Source: Bacilli bacterium
GTDB taxonomy: Bacteria; Bacillota_I; Bacilli_A; RF39; UBA660
Length of the DNA: 64,000 nucleotides
Assembly: GCA_028708945.1 (NCBI GenBank)
Contig: JAQVXV010000003.1
Span: 49,206 to 113,205 of the forward strand
Reading direction: 5' to 3'
Part shown: positions 36,075-45,325 of the stretch, piece after piece
How positions within the stretch are numbered: the first letter of the stretch is position 1
Layout of the letters: each line of letters begins with the position of its first letter
Position numbers and translations under genes: made by a program
Notes under the pieces: model-generated
Databases searched by the model: none
Told to the model about the DNA's origin: nothing
Seen by the model: only the letters and a program-made list of their open reading frames with translations

Positions 36075-37266
36075 CATTTAACTCCTTATTTATTAAATTT
36101 TTGTACTCATTTACTCCTGGTTGATTAAATGGATTTACGTCGATCAAATATGCTGAAGTAGCGGCTGCTATTTCAAAGAAATAAACAAGATAACCGATAC
36201 TAAATTCATTTATTTCACCGATTTCAATAAAGTTGCTATAGTTAGAAGCTTTATAATGGGCCTCTGCAACCTTATGAGCTGCTATTCTATTAATGACATC
36301 TAATTGTTTATCATATTTTTTAATATCTATATTAGTTGTCTTTAAAACACTGATAATTGTTTCAAAAATAATTGGATTACCTTCTTGATAAAATTGTCCT
36401 AAAGAATGTAAATCTGTCGTATTAATAGCCGATATTGGTAATATACCTCTACCTTCTTTACCTTCAGTTTCTGCAAAAAGTTGTTTCAACCATTCAGTAA
36501 AATTCTTAAGTTTAGGTTCATAAACTGTAAAAGATTCTACTATTTTACCTTGATTATAAAGATAATTTCTAATTGTTGCATATTTAAAAGATTTTTCTTT
36601 ATTACAACTTTTAGCACCATCTAATAAACTATTTATGTCGAAACCTGCTACTGCTATTGGTAATAATCCACATACCGTTAAAACTGAATATCTACCGCCT
36701 ATATTACTAGGTAGAGCATAAGATTTATAATTTTTTATCATAACTTCTTTTCTTAAAAATCCATCTTTTTCGTCAGTAGTAACAATTATTCTTTTTCTAA
36801 GTTCTTCTTCACTATATCTTTTCTTTAGTTCTTCTTTAATAAATTCAAACGCTATTAAAGGTTCTAAAGTAGTTCCTGATTTAGAAATAACATTAACGAA
36901 AATTGATTTATCTTTAATATAATTTTTTAAATCTTCTAAATAGTAACTAGAAAGAGAAGTCCCTACAAATAAGACTTCAATGCCTTCTTTTAAGTAATAA
37001 GGACTTAAAGCATCAATAATTGCTTTAGATCCTAAGTAAGAACCTCCTATACCAATTACAATTAAAACATCACCATTTTTTTTAATATAATCAGAAGTTT
37101 TAATGATATCAGTAATCTCTTCTTTAGATATACACTTATCAATATCGTACCAATCATTTAGTACTTTACCATCTTGTAATTTTGATTTGATTTCTTCTAT
37201 TTTTTCATTATAAATATCTAAATTTATATCTTTTTTCATGTATGAATTAAAATCAAATTTGATCAT
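36061..37266 (-). CDS. pgi: Glucose-6-phosphate isomerase
   Basis: 401 aa, the short bacterial form. IGIGGSYLGSKA near residue 73, NVISKSGTTLEPLIAF near 125, GGRYSVLTVCGLLP near 193, and ATSAYLIDVNPFNQPGVNEYK near the C-terminus. Converts fructose-6-P and glucose-6-P. Its ATG overlaps the stop of the beta-glucan synthase gene as ATGA, so it is coupled to it. Whether this is the only pgi in the genome cannot be told. Confidence 0.92.
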   Translation of the reverse strand: MIKFDFNSYMKKDINLDIYNEKIEEIKSKLQDGKVLNDWYDIDKCISKEEITDIIKTSDYIKKNGDVLIVIGIGGSYLGSKAIIDALSPYYLKEGIEVLFVGTSLSSYYLEDLKNYIKDKSIFVNVISKSGTTLEPLIAFEFIKEELKKRYSEEELRKRIIVTTDEKDGFLRKEVMIKNYKSYALPSNIGGRYSVLTVCGLLPIAVAGFDINSLLDGAKSCNKEKSFKYATIRNYLYNQGKIVESFTVYEPKLKNFTEWLKQLFAETEGKEGRGILPISAINTTDLHSLGQFYQEGNPIIFETIISVLKTTNIDIKKYDKQLDVINRIAAHKVAEAHYKASNYSNFIEIGEINEFSIGYLVYFFEIAAATSAYLIDVNPFNQPGVNEYKNLINKELNDENK

Positions 37267-40200
37267 TTCTTACCTCCCACATTGATAATTACATTGTGTT
37301 CTTTTAAATCATTAAATAACGTAATATAATCATCAGATATTAAAACATCATCTACAGTAATACTGTTCTTTTTTTGATTTAAATTAACTTTAATATTATA
37401 AATTGTATCTAAATATTTATAACTTATTTGAAAATTTTGCCAACTTTCAGGTACCTTAGGATTTATATATAATTTATCACCTTGTTTATCAAATCCTAAT
37501 ATGTCAATAATACCAACCCTATAAAACCAAGCACTACTTCCTGTATACCAAGTCCAACCACCTTGTCCTTCATAGTCTTTATTCGAATAAATATCGGCTG
37601 CTATTACATATGGTTCACCTTTATATTTAAGTACACCTGATTTATTTTTAGTTCGATTAATTGGATTGATCATTTGATAATATTTATAAGCCTTATCATA
37701 TTGACCTATTTTTAATAATGACATAATGTACCATGCAGCAGCATGAGTATATTGTCCACCATTTTCTCTTATTCCTTTCGGATAATTCATAATGTATCCA
37801 GGATCATCGCTGTTTTTCTCAAATGCTGGAGTTAATAATTTTATAATTTTATTTTTATTATCAACTAATTCTTTTTCTATTGAGTTTATCATTAACTTAA
37901 CCTGAGAAGGAGTTGCTATATCTGATAAAATAGCCATACTTTGAGATATTAAGTCAATTGAACACTCTTCATTTTCATTAGATCCTAATTTATTGCCATT
38001 ATCAAAGAAAGCTCTCAAATAATGTTCTCCATCCCAAGCAACATTTAATAAACTAGTTTTTAATTTTTTGTTAAATTCTAAATATTTTAAAGTGTTTTTC
38101 TTTTCATCATATTCTTTAGTAAATGATATAAAATTTTCAATCATTTGATGTAAGAAGAATCCTAACCAAACACTAGTACCTTTACCATTTACTCCAACAC
38201 GATTCATACCATCGTTCCAGTCTCCTCCACCCATTAGTGGAAGACCGTTTTCACCTAGATCATTCATAGCCTTTTCAACTATCAATTCTAAATGACGATA
38301 TAGCGTATCAGTATCACTACTATAACTAAAATTAAATGCTTTTTCGTGTTCACCTTCTTTTAAAGTAGGACCTTCAACATAACCAACTTGTTCATTTAAA
38401 ATTGCTATATCTTTAGTTATTCTGATATATTCACTTACAGCATATATTAACCATAAATAATCATCTTTATATAGCGTTCTTAATCCAAAGTTAATGTTTT
38501 CATGCCACCAGTGTAATACATCGCCTTCTTTAAATTGATGATTAGCATTTTTTAATATTTGAGCTTTAGTAATTGCTGGATGAACAGTACAAATATTCAT
38601 AGAATCTTGAAGTTGATCTCTAAATCCAAATGCTCCGCCAACTTGATTAAATCCAGCTCTTGCATATAGCCTAGATGATATTGTTTGATATAAATACCAA
38701 CCATTTACCATATAATCAAAACTTTTATCCGGTGTTTTAACATTAATAACTCCTAATTTCTTTTTCCAAGTTTCAACTACATTATTTAACTCTTCATTTA
38801 CTTTATCCATATTATCAATTGTTCTAATACTTCTTAAAATATCATCATTAGTACATCCTAAAATAAAGGCAATTTCTTTTTCTTCATTACTATCGATATA
38901 AAACGAAGTTGCAACCTCTTTATATAAGATAGTATCAATATCAGCATCGTTTATTTTAGAAGTACAAGTAACATAAGTAATAATGTTGTTGAATCCTTGA
39001 TTATACTTATTTTTAAGCATTAAATAGTTATCTTCTTCATTAAACTTACTTAAAATATGTCTTCCGGTTTTTTCTTCACTTACACCTAAGATTGGATTTA
39101 ACCAATATTTAACTACTACTCTTTGTTTTTTAGAATTATTGTTTTTAATCTTAATCTTATAAATTTTCTTCATGTCATCAACTGGTACAAATTGTACTAA
39201 AGAGACATCTAATTTTTTGATTCTACCGATTGATTCTGTATAACCAAAACCAAAATTAGTAATACCAAAATTAATTATTTCATCATTGATTTTAATTACT
39301 TCTGAATAATCTAATAACAAATTATCATTAGTCCAAGAAGTTAATTTAAATTCACGACTATTAATTGCATAAGTAAATCCACAATTATTATTAGTTACGA
39401 TTGTTCCAAAATTTTTATTAGCTAAAACATTAGTCCATGCGATTGGTGTATTTTGATTAACAATCGAATATTCTTTACCATCCTTTTTAAATCCACCATA
39501 TTCATTAAAGAAGTTTAACTCTGATTTGTTATATGGAACTGGTAAACTCTTATCTGGAGTCATTTTTTCACCATGTGTTACAGTATTTAATCTTTGTAAT
39601 TCATTAATATATTCTTGTAATGTATGGAAGATACTACTGTCGATTACAAAGCGGGCTACTGTATTAAATAAAATTAATTCTTCATCATTGATATTATTTC
39701 TTTCAATTGTATGAATATTACCTGGAGTATTATGGAAACTATTAAGAGCGTGCATACGATACTTCTCTTCTTCAATTTCTCTAGCAACTATTTTTGCATC
39801 TTGTAATTTTTCACAGTTGATTATTACTAAATCTACATAAATTGCTTTACTCTTATAATATTCAAAAGCATGTAGCAATTCTTTTATTAAACTTAAATCA
39901 TCTACATCTTTAACATCAAGTAAGATAACCGGGCGATTACCAGAAACTCCAAACTTCCATAAACTTTGTGGTCCTAGTGTGTTTTTTTCTAAAACTTCTT
40001 TTCTTTTTTCAGTAATACTAATATTACTTGTTTGTAATAAGTAATTTAATAATATATTGTATAAACGCATATCGTTACCAGTTATATTAGCCATTTTATT
40101 AGTAACATTACTCATTATTGTTGCTACTTCAAATCCTTGTTCATTAATAGTTTGCTTATCTGAGAAAGTATTAACAATATTGATTACTTGCTCACGAGAT

Positions 40201-43200
40201 TTACCAAAACCATTAATAAGATAAACTGTTTTCTTACTATTTGGTTCAACCTCAATTGTATTTCTTAAACTAACAATTGGATCTAGTGGCGTATCTACAT
40301 AATTTGTAAGTTTTTGCTCTAGGGCAATTGGATTTTTTCCAGTTCTATTGCGACCAATAAAATTAGCACGATTTGTTTCATATTGAAATTCATCTTTTGG
40401 ATTATTGATTAAAAGTTTACTAATCATATAATGACGAGTATTATTTTCCCTTAACTTTCTAGACATAATGATTGAATTAGTATTGTTATCATACTCTGAT
40501 TTAACAAACATATTGTTAAAAGAACGATGGGCAATATCATCATCATTATTGCATAAAAGTGGTTCTGTATAAGTCGTTAGTTCTAATAATTTAGGCTTAT
40601 TAGAAAGATTTTGGAAAGTTACTTTTCTTATTTCAGCATTATGTTTTTTAGCTACAACTATTTCAGTAGTTGTAATAATTGAAGCATCTTTTCTAATATA
40701 TTTTATCCTATCTAAGGCAAATACTACTTCATACATTTTAGGTAAAACATTTACTGGTGAATAAGTATTAGACCATACTGAATTATTTTCTAAGTCTTTA
40801 ATATATAAAAACATTCCATAATCTTGTTCTGTAACCTTACGATAGCGGTTCATTCTTAAAGTATGATATTTACTATATCCACTTCCACGATCGTTTATTA
40901 CAACACTATATTTTGAATTAGATAAAACCGATAATTCTGGCAATGTTGAAATGTGTCTAAATACCCTGATATCATTAACAAATTGTTCTTTATCATAAGT
41001 ATATTTTTTGTATTTCATCATTTTAAAATTAATAACAGGTTTAACTTGTACCTTTTCTTTATTTAAAACATCATATACTCGGTTATTAGTATCATTCATA
41101 AAATAGTTTTGAATTACTCCATCTTTAATACAATTTGCTATACTTCCTAGAATCATACCTTGATGATGAGAATAATAAGCATATACTGGTATTTTATCTG
41201 TGACATCATAAGACTCATAAAAACCGTATTCACCTAACATCTCTAAATCTTCATATTTTTTCATATTGTCGATTACTTCTTTTGGATATTCAGTAAGTGC
41301 TAATACAGAACCATAAGGTGCTATAACAATCTTACTTGGATTTTCATCTTTTAATTTTAAATATGGAATTCCAAAAGAACAATATTTATAATTTTGTCCT
41401 TGATCCAAATCATTATATGCTGACTCTGTAATTCCCCAAGGTAATTTAGAATCTATTTGTCTCATATAATCTTTATGCGTAAAATAAGTAAAATAATAAC
41501 TTTCATCTAATAAAGTATTTGGATAACTCTTTAGGAATAATAATGGCATGAAATATTCAAAAGTTGTTCCTCCCCAAGATGCTATACCTTTATTCTTTTT
41601 GTACGCTACTAAAGTTCTATCTAAACTAAACCAATGTTTATATTCGATTTCACCTTTTGCAATAGCAACAAAAGTTGTTATTCTACTTTCACTCATAAAT
41701 TTATTATAATTATAATTTTCAAGGTGACCTTCATCGGCATTATATCCAACACTGAAAACATTTCTTTCTGTAAATAATGTTTTAAACTTCGTATTTTTAA
41801 TCAATGACTCAACTTCTTTAGCCAATTGATTCATATTTAATTCAATTAAGAATTGCTTAACTACAATTAAAGATGCAACAAAGTTACCACTATCGACACT
41901 AGATATATAATTGGGATGTAAAACTCTTAATGTTATAGTATCGTACCAATTATATAAATGACCATTCCATTTATCTAATTTTTTAATAGTAGTTACTATT
42001 TTTTTAATTAATTCAATTGCTTTTTTATCATCGATAAATTCTAGTTTATGTGCGGATACTATCGATACTAAAGACATACCAATATTAGTAGGTGAAGTTC
42101 TTCTTTCTTCTTTTATATCTCTATTTAATTGAATATTATCTGTAATAAGATAATGGTTTAGAGAATTTAAATTATCTTCAAAAAATTTCCATGTTTTATA
42201 GGCAACATCAGTTAAATAATCTTCTTCATCCTGTTTTAACTTATCTTTTTCAGGAACGACATTTAAACTGATAAGATATGCAACAATAGGTCCTAATAAT
42301 AACATCAAGAATAAGAAAATACTAAGTAATATATAGTTATTAGTTATTAAAGAAAATAAAATTAGGAAGAAGCCTACAACATAATTTGGCCAAAATTGTT
42401 TTATAGTATTTTTTAAACTAGAATTAACAATTTTTTCTGCATCTTCGGCAGTCATCCAATTTAAAAGCCTTTTCTTACTTACTATCATTCTATATAATGC
42501 TTTTGAAAATGATGTAATATATAAATTAGCATTAAAAGGAATACTAGTAAATACAGATAGTACTCTAAAGAAAATCGACTTTGTTCCAAACGATAATATA
42601 TTATAATATTTATATGTTTTTTTTCTAATTGAATTAAAACTAAATTGTTCTTTTAAATACGATAACGCTGGTAACAATAATATCAATAGAGTAAAAATTA
42701 CCCACCAAATTGGATTTATTTTACCAAATATAAATGCAAATATAATTAATAATAATAAACTAAAATCTAATAATCCTCTTCTAAGATTATCAAATATTTT
42801 AAACTTTCCTAATAAAGATATTGGATTAGTAACTCTTTGATTTTTAATATTTCTAACTCTTGGAAATAACCATTCAACAATTTGGATATCTCCTCTTGCC
42901 CATCTTGAGCGCCTAGAGGCATCAATTAAAAATTTAGAAGGAAAGTCATCGATTAATTCAACATCTACAGCATTTCCACATCTTAAATAATTACCTTCTA
43001 ATAAGTCGTGGCTTAATATTAAATTATTTGGAAATCTATTTTTAAGAACTTGTTGAAAAATTTCTAAATCATAAATTCCTTTTCCTGTAAAACTTCCTTC
43101 ATTAAATACATCTTGATAGAAATTAGGAAACACATTATTGTAATGATCTAATCCACCAATACCAGCATATACTTGTGAGAATAATGATGTATTAGTAGAA

Positions 43201-44921
43201 TCAACATCAACTGTAACCCTTGGTTGTAATATTCCATAACCTTTAATAACTCTGTTTTTCTTAGTATTTAAAATTGGTTTATTTAATGGATGCGCCATTA
43301 TTCCGATTAATTCAACGGCACTGTTTAATAACAGTTTAGTATCGACATCTAAAGTAATAACATATTTAATTTTATGTTTAAAATTTTTAAAAGTATTAAT
43401 ATGATAACGATTTTTTTGTTCTTCTTCTGTTAAATTACCAAGTAATAAATCATTGAACTCTAATAAAGCACCTCTTTTTCTCTCAAAACCAAGCCAACTG
43501 TTTTCACCTTTATTAAATTTTCTTTTACGATATGCAAAATGAAATATTTCTTTTTTATATTTTTCATTTAAACGATCTACTACTTCTTTACCATATTTTG
43601 CAATTGTTTCATCTACTTCATTAAATTCTTCAACTTGTTCTTTACAATCACCTAATAATGCAAAATAAATATTAGTTTTTTTGCATGCCAAATAATAAGA
43701 CTCTAAGTTTTTAAAAACACTGTCTATCTTTTTAGTATCTTTAATAATAGTTGGCATTACCACCATTGTCTTACAATCTTTTGGAATACCGTTTGAAAAA
43801 TCTAATCTTGGCAATGGTTTACTACTATGAAAATTCATAAATATTCTATTTAAATAAAATATGACAATTTCACTTACTGGAATTAATAATAAAATCATTC
43901 CAAGGATAATATTGTCTATGTAGACTAAAGATAAAAAATATGATAATAACAATGTGAAAATTAAAATTAATGACACATAAAGATAAGACTTAATTGAAGT
44001 CTTTTTAAAAGTGAAAATCGATTCGGTTAAATTAGCATTTTTAACAAATAAATTATCGATATATTCATTAATATTTTTCTTGCCTTTTTTAGCCTCTAAT
44101 TTTATTTTATTACGATAAAGATTCTTAGTATCTTGTGACATTTTTTGATAGAATTTATCTTTAATTAATAGTTTTTCAACATAACTTAATTTATTATATA
44201 AATTTTCAATTGAAATAAGATTAATTTTTTCTAAACTATTAAATGCATTTGCTAAAACAATACTTACATTTGCCTTAGAATAATGTTCTTCATTAATAAT
44301 AGTCTTTAAAGACATCCCTCTACTAACAAGAAGCGAATCTAATTGTTTAAAGACAACATTTGAATATTTTCTTAATTCCTTTAACTGCTCGTTAAAATAT
44401 ACTAATGAAAAATTACTTGTTTTTTCATTAATATCAAAATATGTAGTTAAATCAATTTGTTCTTCATTTATAGTCGCAATTTTAAGTCGATTAATTAAAT
44501 TATTTACTTTTTTCTTATCGTTTAATTCTATTAATTCATCATTACAAATATCAGCTATTTTTTTAACAATTAAAATTGATACAATATTAGGTAAAATTCT
44601 AATTTCATCATATAAAAAATTATAGCCACTTTTTCTTTGGTAACGATCAACTTCTTTAGTTAATATCTTCTCATTGATAGTATAGTTATTTCTATTTAAA
44701 ATATCTTCAACAATCCTATACATATCAACATTTTTATTAGCGTACATATTTGTTTTTTTATCAAATAAGAAAGCTTTTACAAAATGTTCTTGTTCGACAA
44801 TTAAATAGTAATTATCTACTATCCACTCGTTCTCGATACCAACAAAATAATGATTCTTAGTCATTTTAATTAATCTTTTATAATGCCTTTTAATAATTTT
44901 AAATTCTTCTTTAATTTTCAT
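37263..44921 (-). CDS. Cyclic beta-1,2-glucan synthase-like protein (NdvB/Cgs type)
   Basis: 2,552 aa. N-terminal region with transmembrane helices (about 315-365), a GT84-type glycosyltransferase domain (about 380-700) with DVD near 525 and an RRSRW motif near 670 (QxxRW-like), further helices (about 720-760 and 850-900), a glycoamylase-like region (about 1000-1350; FEYFMPLLFLKSYPN, YYSHHQGMILGSI), and a C-terminal GH94 phosphorylase domain with GGGDWNDGMNRVG near 2,233. The Brucella and Agrobacterium enzymes build and cyclise beta-1,2-glucan from UDP-glucose, with the GH94 part setting length. The start used is ATG 44921 (AGGGG upstream), not the longer frame to 45005. Confidence 0.88.
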   Translation of the reverse strand: MKIKEEFKIIKRHYKRLIKMTKNHYFVGIENEWIVDNYYLIVEQEHFVKAFLFDKKTNMYANKNVDMYRIVEDILNRNNYTINEKILTKEVDRYQRKSGYNFLYDEIRILPNIVSILIVKKIADICNDELIELNDKKKVNNLINRLKIATINEEQIDLTTYFDINEKTSNFSLVYFNEQLKELRKYSNVVFKQLDSLLVSRGMSLKTIINEEHYSKANVSIVLANAFNSLEKINLISIENLYNKLSYVEKLLIKDKFYQKMSQDTKNLYRNKIKLEAKKGKKNINEYIDNLFVKNANLTESIFTFKKTSIKSYLYVSLILIFTLLLSYFLSLVYIDNIILGMILLLIPVSEIVIFYLNRIFMNFHSSKPLPRLDFSNGIPKDCKTMVVMPTIIKDTKKIDSVFKNLESYYLACKKTNIYFALLGDCKEQVEEFNEVDETIAKYGKEVVDRLNEKYKKEIFHFAYRKRKFNKGENSWLGFERKRGALLEFNDLLLGNLTEEEQKNRYHINTFKNFKHKIKYVITLDVDTKLLLNSAVELIGIMAHPLNKPILNTKKNRVIKGYGILQPRVTVDVDSTNTSLFSQVYAGIGGLDHYNNVFPNFYQDVFNEGSFTGKGIYDLEIFQQVLKNRFPNNLILSHDLLEGNYLRCGNAVDVELIDDFPSKFLIDASRRSRWARGDIQIVEWLFPRVRNIKNQRVTNPISLLGKFKIFDNLRRGLLDFSLLLLIIFAFIFGKINPIWWVIFTLLILLLPALSYLKEQFSFNSIRKKTYKYYNILSFGTKSIFFRVLSVFTSIPFNANLYITSFSKALYRMIVSKKRLLNWMTAEDAEKIVNSSLKNTIKQFWPNYVVGFFLILFSLITNNYILLSIFLFLMLLLGPIVAYLISLNVVPEKDKLKQDEEDYLTDVAYKTWKFFEDNLNSLNHYLITDNIQLNRDIKEERRTSPTNIGMSLVSIVSAHKLEFIDDKKAIELIKKIVTTIKKLDKWNGHLYNWYDTITLRVLHPNYISSVDSGNFVASLIVVKQFLIELNMNQLAKEVESLIKNTKFKTLFTERNVFSVGYNADEGHLENYNYNKFMSESRITTFVAIAKGEIEYKHWFSLDRTLVAYKKNKGIASWGGTTFEYFMPLLFLKSYPNTLLDESYYFTYFTHKDYMRQIDSKLPWGITESAYNDLDQGQNYKYCSFGIPYLKLKDENPSKIVIAPYGSVLALTEYPKEVIDNMKKYEDLEMLGEYGFYESYDVTDKIPVYAYYSHHQGMILGSIANCIKDGVIQNYFMNDTNNRVYDVLNKEKVQVKPVINFKMMKYKKYTYDKEQFVNDIRVFRHISTLPELSVLSNSKYSVVINDRGSGYSKYHTLRMNRYRKVTEQDYGMFLYIKDLENNSVWSNTYSPVNVLPKMYEVVFALDRIKYIRKDASIITTTEIVVAKKHNAEIRKVTFQNLSNKPKLLELTTYTEPLLCNNDDDIAHRSFNNMFVKSEYDNNTNSIIMSRKLRENNTRHYMISKLLINNPKDEFQYETNRANFIGRNRTGKNPIALEQKLTNYVDTPLDPIVSLRNTIEVEPNSKKTVYLINGFGKSREQVINIVNTFSDKQTINEQGFEVATIMSNVTNKMANITGNDMRLYNILLNYLLQTSNISITEKRKEVLEKNTLGPQSLWKFGVSGNRPVILLDVKDVDDLSLIKELLHAFEYYKSKAIYVDLVIINCEKLQDAKIVAREIEEEKYRMHALNSFHNTPGNIHTIERNNINDEELILFNTVARFVIDSSIFHTLQEYINELQRLNTVTHGEKMTPDKSLPVPYNKSELNFFNEYGGFKKDGKEYSIVNQNTPIAWTNVLANKNFGTIVTNNNCGFTYAINSREFKLTSWTNDNLLLDYSEVIKINDEIINFGITNFGFGYTESIGRIKKLDVSLVQFVPVDDMKKIYKIKIKNNNSKKQRVVVKYWLNPILGVSEEKTGRHILSKFNEEDNYLMLKNKYNQGFNNIITYVTCTSKINDADIDTILYKEVATSFYIDSNEEKEIAFILGCTNDDILRSIRTIDNMDKVNEELNNVVETWKKKLGVINVKTPDKSFDYMVNGWYLYQTISSRLYARAGFNQVGGAFGFRDQLQDSMNICTVHPAITKAQILKNANHQFKEGDVLHWWHENINFGLRTLYKDDYLWLIYAVSEYIRITKDIAILNEQVGYVEGPTLKEGEHEKAFNFSYSSDTDTLYRHLELIVEKAMNDLGENGLPLMGGGDWNDGMNRVGVNGKGTSVWLGFFLHQMIENFISFTKEYDEKKNTLKYLEFNKKLKTSLLNVAWDGEHYLRAFFDNGNKLGSNENEECSIDLISQSMAILSDIATPSQVKLMINSIEKELVDNKNKIIKLLTPAFEKNSDDPGYIMNYPKGIRENGGQYTHAAAWYIMSLLKIGQYDKAYKYYQMINPINRTKNKSGVLKYKGEPYVIAADIYSNKDYEGQGGWTWYTGSSAWFYRVGIIDILGFDKQGDKLYINPKVPESWQNFQISYKYLDTIYNIKVNLNQKKNSITVDDVLISDDYITLFNDLKEHNVIINVGGKK

Positions 44922-44941
44922 ATCTCTACCCCTACTTTTTA

Positions 44942-44971
44942 AGTATATCATATTATTAATATTGTTATCAA
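44942..44971 (-). promoter_or_regulatory. Promoter of the beta-glucan synthase operon
   Basis: Minus strand: -35 TTGATA (44971-44966), 18-bp spacer, extended -10 TGaTATACT (-10 TATACT at 44947-44942). It lies 21 bp before the chosen ATG, so the cargo operon does not depend on the PBP promoter. Confidence 0.65.
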
Positions 44972-44993
44972 ACTCACAAAAATACCAACTTAA

Positions 44994-45016
44994 TAAAAAC
45001 ACCAACTTTTTGGTGC
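44994..45016 (-). terminator. Intrinsic terminator before the beta-glucan synthase gene
   Basis: Stem caccaa/ttggtg with a four-base loop and T-run on the minus strand. It ends transcription from the decayed glycosyltransferase or the disrupted PBP, insulating the cargo operon. Confidence 0.7.
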
Positions 45017-45043
45017 CTTATATTTGTTATTTTATTAATTTTT

Positions 45044-45193
45044 TTATGATTTTTTCTTTTTAAAATAATCAATCACTTCATCAAAAGCAACCATTAGGTC
45101 TTTATTTTTTCGATATATTATTAGAAGTCATAACTGAATCCCTACGAATTCTATAATTATAAACAGGTATTATTACACTTACTTTTGCTATGA
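45044..45193 (-). pseudogene. Remnant of a family 2 glycosyltransferase
   Basis: Reads AKVSVIIPVYNY, the start of a GT2 domain, then turns into unrelated codons and a stop at 45102-45104; a C-terminal-like tail (FDEVIDYFKKKKS) lies in another frame down to 45044. The expected ATG is ATA, with AAGGAG still present upstream. The 306 bp between the synthase frame and the PBP fragment hold only this relic, the terminator and the element end. Confidence 0.6.
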
Positions 45194-45305
45194 AATTATA
45201 TGCTCCTTTTAAAAAATTATTATATTTCTAATAGCATTTTACCATTTTTTAAAACAAAAGTCACTATGCTCTTTTTAACCTTAAATAAAACATATTTTTT
45301 TAAAG

Positions 45306-45325
45306 TTTCATTTATCTGATTACTA
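45306..45325. other. attP half-site arm, high end
   Basis: tttcatttatctgattacta, the partner of 32960-32979 (19 of 20 complementary positions). It directly abuts the core copy at 45326. Confidence 0.8.

Noticed and set aside
39526..39714. Plus-strand frame inside the beta-glucan synthase gene
   Set aside because: Lies fully within a well-supported coding region on the other strand and has no recognisable product.
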